A stretch of 64,000 nucleotides of DNA, taken from Syngnathus acus (Eukaryota > Chordata > Actinopteri > Syngnathiformes > Syngnathidae). Positions 28,097 to 39,599 of the stretch are shown in pieces. The position numbers were made by a program, and so were the translations under genes. Positions within the stretch are counted from its first letter, which is position 1. The number at the start of each line of letters is the position of its first letter. A model generated the notes under the pieces. It had not been told where the DNA came from and did no database searches. It saw only the letters and a program-made list of their open reading frames with translations. The stretch is taken from positions 3,083,912 through 3,147,911 of the forward strand of contig NC_051102.1 of NCBI RefSeq assembly GCF_901709675.1. Reading direction: 5' to 3'.

Positions 28097-28350
28097 GCCT
28101 ATCTCAGCAGACTTTGGGCGGTGAGCGGGGTACACCATGAACTGTTCAACATAGACGAACAACAATTTGCATTCACACCTACAGACAATTTGGAGTGGTC
28201 AATCAGAATTCCATAAATGATTTTGAAACATGGGAGGAAGCCAGAGTACCCAGAGAAAATCCACACAGGAAGGCCGAAGCATGAATTGGGACCCTGCACC
28301 TCTCAACTGTGAGGTGGCTAACCAGTGCTCCACTGTACTACACAGCCCTA
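28097..28350 (-). repeat. Widespread teleost interspersed repeat, minus orientation
   Basis: Complement of the family seen at 25437-25802: GGCGGTGAGCGGGGTACACC, CATTCACACCTACAGACAAT, AACATGGGAGGAAGCC, then CCACACAGGAAGGCCGAAGC. A diverged further fragment of the same family appears near 40790-40870. Confidence 0.7.
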
Positions 28351-29570
28351 AGAAGTAATCAATAAATTGAAATACAGTACATCAATTGAAGATTCAATAT
28401 ATCAATACATGCGCATTTACTAAATATTCAAGACTGGGGTTTATGCACAGGGAAAAGGCTATAGTGGCCCTGACAAATTAAATGGAATTCTTATTTTATT
28501 AGTCTCCCTGTTCTCACAAGTGATATCGGACAAAGAATATAAAAGATGAAAAAAAAAATAGAAAACCACATTCATTTATAACATAGTTTAATCCGGCATA
28601 GTCCAGAACAGTTTATTTACATATAATTCATGTGTTTTTTTTTTATTTTTACTATAAAATATATTCCGTGAAATTACAGCTGTCACCACTTTTGGGGGTG
28701 CTGAAATCAAATTTAGAGATCTTGAATTTGATTGGTTAACGTGATCTTCTGCCTAATCTAACGTGGCTACACTCCAGTTAAGCACGTTGCATTAGTGGAA
28801 TGAACACTGTCAAGAAAGGAAGTAGGTATAGTAAGGTTTGGTGAGTGTGCTTTCAAAATAAGCATAAATTGTTTTGTGTTGACGCAATAACAAACACTAA
28901 TGCAAGAAACCATTTTTTTACAGACTGTAGAGAGTTGTTATATCAATAATGTGGCATTTGAGGTTGCACTCACAAAAACAACTGGCGTTGCTCAGGTTTC
29001 ACATTTTAATTGTGAAAGTTTTTAGGAAGTCAGGCAGTCGTACCGTCATGCAAATGAAACCTGAAACGACCGACCTGTTGTGACAGTTCGTGTGAAGTCC
29101 AAAACAGGTAAAAGCCGAAAATGCAAACTATGACAGTTGTTCGTTGTTTTTAGGGACAGTGAGCCGGTTTTTGCTTGAATTCTTTGCTCTCAGTAAGACG
29201 CTGCCATCTAGGAAGAGTACGAAGCTCCAATGCAACATTATTGAATGTTTGGTTTCATATTACGGTCAGGAGCGTATATTGCAGAAACAAAGCGTAAAAT
29301 AAATTTTATTTAAAACTAAAAGAACCGTTTTTAAATTGGCATCTACGAAGTGATTATTTAATAGTTGTAAACATTTTAATTCACCTATTGGTTGCTAGTC
29401 AACAAATTGGATCAGGTATCCATGTCCATATGTCAAGTAACTTTTACAGTTCAGACAAAGGACCTCGTATACATCCATATGAATGTTGGCTACTTTTTTT
29501 TTTTTTTACAAAACTGTTTTGTACCAAACGCGCGCCCGCACACACCAATTTCACTAGCCAACACCTGTGG
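28351..29570. other. Intergenic DNA; no gene seen
   Basis: AT-rich spacer with short runs of A and T. No exon, RNA gene or recognisable transposon was identified. Confidence 0.4.
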
Positions 29571-30292
29571 TATTTGTGTTTTCTGTAATTCTCTACTCGG
29601 AAAAGCACATTTACCAATTTATTTGTCTGTAATTCTCTACTTGGAAATGCACACCAGTTAGAAGTGTCCTATAGTAAGGGACAATCCAGCCGTGATAGTC
29701 TCTTAATGTATTTATGGAAAATTTACATTGTCTATTTAATCCATTCATTTTGGAGAAATACAGTGATCCCTCGCTACTTCGCGTTTTGTTTATCGCGGCT
29801 TCACTACATCGCGGATTTTTTTTCCAAATTAAAATAAAAACATTTAAAAGTCAAAATAAAACTTCAAAATTGAGGAATCATGTGTCTAACCTTTAGGACA
29901 ATGTAGTATTGCTCCAAATGTTCGTTTACATTCCTTTAGAAGTCCGTTTTCGCGTGTTAGCACGATCGCGAATTAGCATCTTTCCGCTAATTTGTTAGCC
30001 TGCCCAGTACTTCTTGTTGGTGACCGTATTTCGCGGATTTCACTTATTGCGGGTGGTTTTTGGAACCAATTATCCGTGATAAACGAGGGATTACTGTATT
30101 TGTGTTTTCTGTAACTCTCTACTTGGAAATGCACATTTACCAATTTATTTGTCTGTGTTTTCTGTAATTCTCTACTTGGAAATGCACACAAGTCAGAAGT
30201 GTCCTATAGTAACTGACAATCCAGCCGTGACGGTCTCTTAATGTATTTATGGAAAATGTACATCTATTTTATCCATTCATTTTGGAGAAATA
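29571..30292. repeat. Tandem duplication of an about 190-bp unit, split by a MITE
   Basis: Unit 1 (about 29571-29760) and unit 2 (about 30097-30292) share TGTGTTTTCTGTAA, CACATTTACCAATTTATTTG, AGAAGTGTCCTATAGTAA, GACAATCCAGCCGTGA and CATTCATTTTGGAGAAATA in the same order with few differences. Unit 2 also contains a small internal repeat of its first about 50 bp. The MITE at 29759-30098 sits exactly at the junction. Confidence 0.85.
29759..30098. mobile_element. MITE with TACAGTRATCCCTCG termini, copy 1
   Basis: Left end TACAGTGATCCCTCGCTAC, right end CGAGGGATTACTGTA, bounded by TA. The interior has repeated TCGCGG motifs. A shorter inverted copy is at 56371-56585. No coding capacity. The superfamily is not certain; TA at both ends suggests a TA-targeting DNA transposon. 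Confidence 0.8.
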
Positions 30293-30700
30293 TAAACAAA
30301 ATAACTAATGCCTTCAGAAACGACCACTTTTACTGAAGAATATGACTACGCCCCCCTACCGTCCCTAACCCGGTCAAGTACGTACAATGGATGCCCATTT
30401 CACATACTGACAGAAACACGCTGACTGAATATGAAATATCACGACGCGCCACTTGTCTCCTGCATGTTGATAGTGTTTTATGCAAGAGTGACTTCATTTT
30501 GGTTCCTAACCAAAACCCACCGACTGGATACAGTTAAGAAAGCGGGCTCTGCCTGTCAGCCCTATCCCACAGACAGCAACGTCCACATTGTTTTTTGTTA
30601 TTTAACTTTATTCTGCTGCATCTGCTTATTCATGCACATACGTGTGGCAAAAGTCTACTGTAGTGGTTTAAGTTTCCGCTTTGTGTAATCCGTACGTCCA
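30293..30700. other. Spacer upstream of the cnpy1 promoter; no gene seen
   Basis: Contains an 85-codon plus-strand frame (30431-30688) without recognisable domains or splice context, which I do not consider a gene. Confidence 0.4.
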
Positions 30701-30967
30701 GACCAAATGTGAATTATAAAAGGAAACGATGCCAATGCTTGCCTGCCTGCCTTCTGTGACGTAGACAAAAACAGGAAGCTGAGCTCCAAAAGTGGGCGGG
30801 CCATCATAAATCTCATCCCCAGAAAGCCCTTACATTTTTTTTTGTGGCATGAATTTTAGTGCTGACATCTTTTTTACACATAGACCTATTATATAAATGC
30901 CAATGTTCAGCTTGCAGAAGTATCACTAACATTTCGACGCACTCTCTTTCGAGGTTAACAAAACACT
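30701..30967 (+). promoter_or_regulatory. Putative cnpy1 promoter and 5' UTR
   Basis: Holds a TATA-like TATAAAAG (30715-30722), a CRE-like TGACGTAG (about 30758), an ETS-type AGGAAG and a GC box GGGCGGG (30794-30800) within 260 bp of the cnpy1 ATG. Canopy1 in zebrafish works in a positive loop with Fgf signalling, and ETS factors are Fgf effectors, so the ETS site is of interest. The transcription start is not fixed. Confidence 0.45.
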
Positions 30968-33900
30968 ATGGGCCAATGGATTCTACAGATAACTGTGCTG
31001 TTTCTCTTCATCTGTCGCAACCAGGCAAAGAGGGACCCGACATTATACTGTTCTGGTGAGTTATTTGGTATTGTTTTCTATGACACTATACTGACTCCAT
31101 GCAACATTTTCATTGCAAGCTTTGGCGAATGTATAAGATTGTAACCACCAAAGTGTACATTTTTCAATTGCAAAACTATATATTTGAATATAATGTGAAC
31201 TGTACACTAAGATTTCTGGCAACCAAATCCCATTCTAGCCCTAAACCTAACCTGTGTTTTCCAGCTTGCCGTGCAATTGTGGATGAATTGAATCACTCAA
31301 TCGACCAGGTGGACCCAAAGAAAACTATTAATATTGGCAGCTTTAGACTCAATCCAGATGGAACCATGAAAGACAAAAAGGTAAATTACACAAATACATA
31401 CAGTGATTAAAAGCATCATAGAGAAGGCAAAAAACAAAATACAGAATTGGTAATACAAAACTAAAGTAGGAGGGTGCCTTCCCGTCCTGCTGACTTTTTT
31501 TTTTCTTAACTTTGTGACCTGAACATTGAACTAGTTTGTGTAGAAAATGAACTTTCCCAACACTGTAAACAGGTGAGTGTTTTTTTTTAAACATGTTCAG
31601 TAAATGCTGTTCCAAACATACTCAAAACATGCTTTTCCAGTTTCAACAAAATAATCGTGTAAATAATTGTGATTTCGATATTGAACAGAAAAATCGTGAT
31701 TATGATTTTTCTAAGGCAAATGATATCCAAATAGGCAATATCTTCTGTTTCTCCCAAGTTTAACAACCAAGGCTGTTTGTCAAGAAGATCAGGTGTGCGC
31801 GGAATAATCCATTCGGCTACACTACCTTGGCAACTGAGGAAGCAAAATACACAATAGGATCATGACTGTGTGTACGTGCGTACATTTGTGTATGTAAGAG
31901 AGAATGACAGATACAGCGATAGCGTTTGAACACACCAGTACTTTGGATTCAGATTATTGTTGCAGGCCTAATAAGGTTGCGTCCCACTGGAGCAAGGATA
32001 TCCTTTATTCTCCAAGGGCCAGGCTATCATAAGGTGTCTAGCTAGTATTGATTTCCCAGGATTAGTTCCTGTTAGACTGGCAGTGACATCTGCATTGATT
32101 AGTTGGAGCAAATGCGAAAAGGGGAGCGACTGCAAAAAAAGGGGGCTTCCATTTGTGCTACTATTACCGTATTAAGACAGGCAAAGGGCTGTTTCATTTT
32201 TGTTTGTTGAAATAATTACTGGATTGTGTTCTTTAGGGTTAGTTAACACATTTGATGTTGTAATGACAATACAGTTTGACGATGACATTGTTTTAGTATT
32301 TTGGCTAGTGGTGTGACAATTTAAAATTGTTCTTGATTGACTAGATGTGAGTGCATTGAATTCAATCTAATCGATCGTGCATCAAATTATTTCTCTTTGG
32401 AGAGATACAGTAAGCTACATGTCGGCCTATGTAGTTCATCCCCATGTAAAATAACACAAACCTAATAGAAGTCATTTAAATGTATGGAGTCTGCCCTACA
32501 AGAGAGAACAAATGGAGCATTTACTAATTAATTCTAAGATTGATTTTATGGGCGTGTCTGAAATATTGTATGACTGCTTATAACAAGTCGGAAAAGGCGG
32601 TGGTTTATTTTTTATTTGTTGAAAGATGTCTAGCCCTGCTGAGATTGTACTGGTGTCAATATTATTCTTTCTACTATTTTTGTCCCTTACTGTTATCTGT
32701 AGATGGTTTGTTTTCCGGAAGTATGGTCCTGTTCGATGCTCAAACGTTGACTCACTTCTAGGGTTACTATTTTCTTCCCTTTCAAACCAATTGTCAGATT
32801 TTACTGCTTACAATATTTCAGATCTGCTGTCGGAGATAAAATAACTTGACAGAGATTTGTACTGTGATTTGTGTGGATTTATTTTGAGTGGTGAAAAATG
32901 AATCGTCCGCAATCGATACATTGTCATTAAAAAACACGTACGTAGATTCTGCCCATTATCTTCAGTTTCTTCCACAAGGTGGCGCTCACTATCTACTACA
33001 GTACTTACTGTATTCACGATAATAACATTTTTGTAAAACTCTTTTTTTAAATTCTACGACAAAAATCCAAATGAATGAATTCTTTCAAATTAGTTGCACA
33101 CACTATTTTAATGTCATATTCATGAGCGTGATAATGCATTTAATTCTTAAACCTTTGCCCGAATTTTGCGTCTTTGTGGACAATTGCTGAATTGTTACCA
33201 TTCTAGTCATCAGTTTAGTTCAGGGATGAGCTCCTCCTCTGCCCTTTGCTGACACAATCCTCCACCTGTCGTTTAGTCAATCAAATGTTACTGAACCACA
33301 GAAGAAGCCAAACCTTGATCCCATGCCCTCACAGCTCCCTCCTTTTCAACAGCTTTTGACCTAGTGTGAATCAGAGAGGGAGGGATGTCACAGCTTAGAT
33401 GCCATCAGCGAGAAGGATTTGCTGGTTTTAAGTCTCTGCTCTTTGGCCTCTTCACAGTAGGACTTCCTGGGGCTATGGGGCTGCTCAGTGACACAAAAGT
33501 TAAACCTGCCTGCTGTAACAATGACACATTTAAGATTTCCAAAGACATTGAACTTAGTTTTAAGGCAAGTTGATCTCATAGCGACCGGTGGGAAGTCATG
33601 CATTGAGAATGAGAGGATGCACAATGGTGTGCTTACACAGTGACACATGATATCATGCTCCAGAAATGTGACTAAATAAGCTAGTTTTTATGTTCCCAAA
33701 CGAATGAAAAGATGAGAGAAATAACTTGCAATGATATTTCTGTCACTCTCAGACAATGTTTTGGCTCATTCTTCATGAGCAAACTGCTTTCCACAGATGT
33801 TCAATAGCATTTAGGACCACTTAAGAATAGTCCAATGTTTTGCTCTTAGACATTTGTTGATGTTCTTAGCTTTGTGTTTTGGGTCATTTCCCGTTGCAAG

Positions 33901-36900
33901 ACCCTTGGACCTGCGACTGAGACCAAGCTGGGCAGCACATTTCTCTCTAGAATCCCTTGATAGTCTTGAGATTTCATTGTACCATGCATAGATTCAAGAC
34001 ACCCTGTGCTAGATGTAGCAAAGCAGCCCCAGAACATAACATTCAATTTTGGTCTCGTGTCCATAAGATATTCTCCCAGATGCTTTGTGCCTTGTCAACA
34101 CAGTTTGGCAAATTCCAGTCTTAATGTATGATTTTCTTTCAACAGTGGTGTCCTCCTTGGTCCTACTCCATGAAAGTTAAAGTTAAACTTTAGCTCAAAC
34201 AATGACGGAACTGACACTGATGTATGACCTTGGAGTTCACCTTTAATTTTTTGGGAGGTTGTTCTGGGCTCTTTTATTGCCATTTGTATTATCTGTCTCT
34301 TTTTCATCAATTTTCCTCCTGAGGCCATGTCCTTGCACATTCCTGTGGGACAGTGTCTATTTGTCACCATTTAAATAGGCCGACTAACTGATTAGCAAGT
34401 TAGCAGACACGTTTGATGCTGATGATATAACAAATTATTATCAATTGTTAAAGTTGACTGTTTGATTTTGCAGCCTTCTATTTTGAATCCAGCTGCACAC
34501 AAATTGTCTTGCGTATTCATTCTTCAGGGTTTTTGGCACTTCACATTTCACGTCATTTCTTTAGCATGTAATTCTTTCTTCAAAATTGTATTTTTTTGTC
34601 TCATTCTTAACCTGCTCCCTTGATTCACATAATAAGCAAGGCTAACATTTTTATATTTAAAATCCAGCTCCCATTATTAGTCAAAGGAAATTAACCAATT
34701 TAACTTCCCTAGTGAAAAATATCCTCAAGTGTCACACCACTGCATATGTCACAGCTGTCCTCCAATCTTCTTCTGAAATGCTGACATAAAATAGCTGTAG
34801 GGTAAATCTGTATTTTTGAGCTCTTCCAAGACTGAATATAAATTACAGCAACTCAATTACATATCACCCAATGGGCATAATGAAGTTCTCCTATCAAACC
34901 TTTTTACTCTACTGTTTTAATTTGCATCGACAAGTACATTTCGTTTTATTTTTCATCCATCTGCTTCCGAGTCAATATTATTATTATTTTTTTTAATGGG
35001 TCTTCATTGGCCCATTTTAGCAGGACAATGAAAGTGAAAGGCCCCCGTCCACAGCGGTGTAATAATGGCGCCCTCTCCAATGGGAATTGAATGGAGGATA
35101 GCATCCCTGAGAAGCCTATTCTCTGGCCCAACCGATTGCCCCCGATGCACCCCCCTCCACCTCATTCTTCAAACAACACAGTGACTGACAGCTCCTTTTC
35201 ACAGCGCTGCAACTGGCAAGGAAGGGGTTTAATTCTAAACCATTTTGTAGCATGGCATGATAATGACACAGACACAAGCCCAAGGGCTGCAATGGACCAA
35301 CATGGTTTTGTTGTGTTGGACAGGAAAAGTTTTTTTTTTTCTTTCCCCTCTGGATGAGAGTAATAAAGTCAAGGGATAGTCATGAAATATTTTTCATTCA
35401 GTGCCCGTTACTAGGTGAATGTTTAAGAAATAGTTTCACTTTATTTTTTTGGGGAACGATAATAATTGTGTCTGTCGTGAAAATGATTATGGGCTGTGAG
35501 ACAATTTAAAAAAAGTACATTTTAATGAATAAGGATAAAATGTACATGCAATGACAGTATTTAATATGGAAAAAAGTTAGTGCGGACAGATAAAGATTGA
35601 CATCTGAACCTCATCATCATGGGCTGGGGGTGACCTACATCCTTCATTGCTCGCCCTTCAGCCTTTGCCCTCGTGCTGTAACATTCTGTTGTTCCGCCAA
35701 CTTCCTTCCTCCTGTGCACAAGCTCAAGGGATCCTCTTCTGAATGACTCACATTTCTCCTTGAATGAAACGCATGTGGAAGAGTCCGACGGGGGGATTAG
35801 TGATTGGTTTAAGGATTTTAGTACTGCTATTGCAAGTAGAAAAGAGTAGCAGAAGAGAAATGCAAATTAATAGATGATGTTGGAGGAAACTACATGTAAT
35901 GTCTACAAATGGCGCAGAAGGAAGCACAATAAAGTGACAAAAGCTAAATGAACATATCCAAGTCTTTATTCATCTTCAAATATTGCTTCCATCCTTCCCG
36001 CCAAACTTTAGTTACCACAGTAACAGTTGTCCACTTTTGAATGGGGGAAAAAAAAAAAAAAAGACAAGGAAGATTTCTTCTGTTTGATCATTGGAGGATG
36101 GAGCAGGGGATATGTGGGACACAAAAGCAGATGAAAAAGTGGGCTTTTTACCCTGTACTTGGCTTCTGTTGAGCCCCCCCTGCGTTTTCCGTCTCCTTTG
36201 ACGACCATGCTCCAAAGGAAATGCACCCCTCTGTGTTTTTTCCCAGCCCTGGTCAGTTTCTTTTGCCCTTTTCATTGCCCTGTCCCCACCTCCTGCTCCC
36301 CCATGCATCACCACAGATCCCCAGATACGGGTGTCCTTCCGGGGCTGGTCAGGGCGCTGCACCTGGCTTGACCCGTCTAGACTTGGCTGCTCTCTGTTTT
36401 GTCTTGCACAGGAAAAAGAGCGTGGGGTTTGGATGGAGCGGTGGGGAGGTATTGGCACAGGTTAAAAGTCAGAGTTGGGGGGTGAGGGTTGTTAGTGAGG
36501 ATGAAGAAAACCAGGCACAAATAGGTCATACTGCTGACCTACAGAGTCTTGTGGTGTAAGACAGCTGACACAAGGGCACTCCAAAGGACTTATGGAGGTT
36601 TTAAAGAGTTTTTTCCCCCTCTCTTTCATTAGTTTCTGTTTTTTACTTGCCATTACCGTGACGCACGATTTCGATGTTTACGATGACTAGTTTGAATACT
36701 TGTTATTGCTTTGAATTTTTAGATTTTTCAAAGGGTCCATTTTACATCGATTAACTTGGTTCCTTGCTAGATTTTTCTAACAAAGGAATTTATTTGAAGA
36801 AAATAATGACATGTTTAGGAAGTAACACAATAGTCTACAATCTCAGTTAGCCTCCCCCCTTATTTGCGTGTGTTTGCGTGTGTGTGTGTGTGTGTGTGTG

Positions 36901-39503
36901 TGCGTGTGTGTGTGTGTGTGTGTATGTGTGTTGTGTGCGTGTGTCCCAGGTACCTCTGGCTCGTTCTGAGACTCACCTCAGTGAGCTCTTGGATGGAGTT
37001 TGCAATTCCATGAGTGACTATGCCCTCCACGTGGACCCTGATACCCAGAAAAAACAATACATAAGGTTTGCACCTCGGAGCAGTGGGCCCACTGGGGACT
37101 TCCCTGACCTTAACAACTTCCAGTTCGACGGACCTGAAGCTCCCAATGCCTTGAAGTTCGCAGTGAGTGCAAAAGCTGTACACATTTTTGTAGGCTTTTT
37201 GATCCAGTCGAATTATCATAGACAATGAGAAATTTAAAAAAACTAGGTTGATAGAGTACTGTAACTTTTGACTTATTTCAATGTAGTCGAAAAGAAATTA
37301 TAGTTTATTAATGTTTTGATTATGCATTTGAACATTTTAACTCTATGTCCAAAGGGGCTCAAGTTAAAGTTCAGCATAAATCTAGCATAACCCCATGAGT
37401 TATACAAGATTTAAAATAAGGTCCATATCATGATTTCTAAATGGTTTATGATTTTTTTTCAGGGGCGTTTTAGTCAAATTAAACATTAAAAATTGACACA
37501 ATTTGAATTTATTGAATATTACCCTTGGATTTTCTATTTTACTTGAATTTAGGTTTATATGCTCAATTCACGGGTCCAGACCCATTATTAGTTGTTAATA
37601 ATGTAAAACTTTAAAAAAAAAAGACCTAAATATACTACTAATTTAATTGTAGAAGGAAAGAATTGCTTTTCAACGCAAGAATCCCTGCCCGGTGGTATTG
37701 AGGGGTGAAGGGGTGATGTTGCTTTTGCCAAGTACCAAGGATTATTTTTTAAATCCTTCCATTCTAATCCCTTTTTCTGCATCTTTCCATGCACATTCTC
37801 ATAACATTCATCACCAAAAAGGATATATCTTAAATAACACAGCCAGATACATTAATAATGATAATAAGAATAACTGTTTGACAAGAGCTGTTAAGGGTTT
37901 ATCTTATGAGTTTCGAAGATGTGTGTTATGCAGTGGTAGTTTGATGATTTGAAATTTTGGACGTGTTCATCAAGAATGGGAGCTCTTCTTGAATGCAATA
38001 TTAGTATGATAATCTATCATGACCTCAATCCTTTTGTAAGTGATAGAGATCAGTGTTATGCATACATCTGTTTTTGGATGTTGTACTAATACACAATCAC
38101 ACCAGGATAAGATGAAATGTTTATTTAAAGCCAGTAATCTATTGTTACAAGAAATGAATCATGTAAACGCTGAGACAAAGAACACAATTAGCACTGTACC
38201 AAGGTTTGGTAAGGACTTCAGTGCAAACACAGCAGCGATAAGAACCAAAATGCAAAATCATGGCGACGCTGAACTTTGAACCCAATTTTAAAGGTAAACA
38301 GAGGTCAGGGCAAAAACGGGCATGTAAGCTGTTTAGTTTTGAAGCCAAAACAAGTCAACCTCTTTCTTCAAATCAGTTGGTGGATGTATTTCATGGTCAG
38401 ATTCTAATTTGTTAATCACAATTTCTAGTCAAAGATATACTAAATTGATGAGTCCTATTGATAAATGCAACGTTAATGTTGCTGTGACTTTTGGCTTGTT
38501 CCTTCAGCTGTCGCCACAGTGAGTCACTCGCCTGATTTTTTTTGGGTACAGGTTTGATAACCCTGACACAACCTATCTACTTTTCATCTGTGGTGGGGTA
38601 CTGTGGTACTGACCGGGTATCAAACCCGTGCCATTCGAGGCAAAGGCAGCAGTATGCAGCAGTATGCAGCACTACGCGACCAGTGCGAGCAGAATAAAAT
38701 GTGTGAATCGGAGCCGTCAAAATGGCCGAACAGTTGGGCAAGCAGTGGGGGGAAAATGGCCTCAGCCCTGCAAACAGCGGTCGTCCATTGTGTAAAAAAA
38801 AAATATATAAGACAATACTGTGTGTGTGTATGAGTATATGCATGGCCAAGCTGCTCTACTTTTACCTCCAGGCCAAATCTTTCTTCTCCTCTTATGTTTT
38901 TTTTCCCCACTCAGTGTGAAATCATTGTAGAGGAGCTAGAGGATGATATCATCGCTCTTTTCAGCCAGAACACAGAGGATGCGCAAAAGGAGTTATGCAA
39001 CATTGTTTCAGGTACCGTATTTCCTTCACACAGTATTTATCACGTAAGTCGGGTTTTTGTCAATTTACCCAACAGGATATCCCATCACTATTTACTTCAA
39101 GTAGATATTTGGTTTTAACATTCTTGTGGTTTTTGGATGCATACATCAAAACATAATTAGGGCAACGAACCACATTTTAAAGCATTTCGTTACACGTTTT
39201 AAAGTGTAATTTCACTATCCGCGCCCCAATGTGTACATATTGTATAATAAGTTAGTTTTTGCTAATTGTTTCTAACTACTGAAATACAATTAGCGTCCGT
39301 TAACCCTGTGAGACATACTTAAGTGAAATCTGACGAAATGCGATCAGGAAACGAAAATAGCGTGATCATCTTGGTACTGCGGCATCTCAAATAAAATTTT
39401 ATCAATTGCTATATCAATTGATCAACTTGTTGACCAACACTTTTTTTCTGCTTTTTTTCCAGACTACTGTCACGACGCCAGTAAAAGAAATGATGAGTTA
39501 TAG
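30968..39503 (+). CDS. cnpy1: Canopy FGF-signalling regulator, best match CNPY1, complete, 5 exons, 184 aa
   Basis: ER-resident saposin-like protein. Canopy1 in zebrafish promotes Fgf receptor maturation at the midbrain-hindbrain boundary. Exons: 30968-31055, 31265-31380, 36950-37162, 38915-39011, 39463-39503. Residues 1-20 are a hydrophobic signal peptide. Then LYCSACRAIVDELN (C28, C31), QVDPKKTINIGSFR(L)NPDG, VPLARSETHLSELL, a CNPY1-like YIRFAPR, LKFACEIIVEELEDDI and the last exon DYCHDASKRNDEL, ending in an NDEL ER-retrieval-type tetrapeptide where CNPY2 has HDEL. Six family cysteines are present. The RFAPR motif and the position next to en2, tail to tail as in human 7q36, favour cnpy1 over cnpy2. 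The acceptor of exon 3 directly follows a (TG)n tract. An AATAAA lies at 39594-39599, 91 bp after the stop. Confidence 0.92.
33740..34375 (-). pseudogene. Degraded Tc1/mariner-like transposase remnant
   Basis: Minus-strand fragments read in order as an eroded Tc1-type transposase: a helix-turn-helix part (KEPRTTSQKIKGEL), then LLKENHTLRLEFAK, then, in another frame, VMFWGCFATSSTG, GTMKSQDYQGILERNVLPS and a C-terminal NAIEHLWKAV near 33800. Frames are broken by stops and shifts, so it is inactive. Terminal inverted repeats were not found. Confidence 0.85.
36862..36947 (+). repeat. (TG)n microsatellite abutting the cnpy1 exon 3 acceptor
   Basis: About 75 bp of almost pure TG with a few CG or TA variants, ending 9-10 bp before the first base of exon 3 (36950). 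Between the pyrimidine run at 36851-36860 and the acceptor AG (36948-36949) there is no other AG. Confidence 0.95.
38480..38700. repeat. Fish interspersed repeat with GTCGCCACAG motif
   Basis: Within cnpy1 intron 3. The left part (CTTTTGGCTTGTTCCTTCAG, then CTGTCGCCACAGTGAGTCA) matches a repeat family familiar from teleosts, and GGTATCAAACCCGTGCC further right complements a B-box-like GGTTTGATACC. The copy is diverged. Confidence 0.5.
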
Positions 39504-39599
39504 TTTTTATGTTTAAAAAAAAGTGTGACCAACTTTGTTTAAATGAAATGGAAAATCAAACCTCCTTTTGTTTTTAAAAAGGAACTTCTGATGAATAAA

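Larger units (their letters stand above)
31381..36949 (+). other. Long intron 2 of cnpy1 with candidate regulatory blocks and a Tc1 remnant
   Basis: 5.6 kb, by far the longest intron of cnpy1. Apart from the Tc1-like remnant (33740-34375), stretches at about 31960-32170, 34650-34930, 35090-35330, 35620-35880 and 36070-36420 are complex in composition, lack coding potential and stand out from the AT-rich surroundings. They could be enhancers for cnpy1 or en2. Conservation cannot be tested here, so this is only a suggestion. Confidence 0.35.

Noticed and set aside
33846-34370. Two minus-strand frames as possible genes
   Set aside because: They are broken parts of a Tc1-like transposase.
36860-37225. 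121-codon minus-strand frame
   Set aside because: Shadow of cnpy1 exon 3 and of the (TG)n tract, read as Thr-His repeats.
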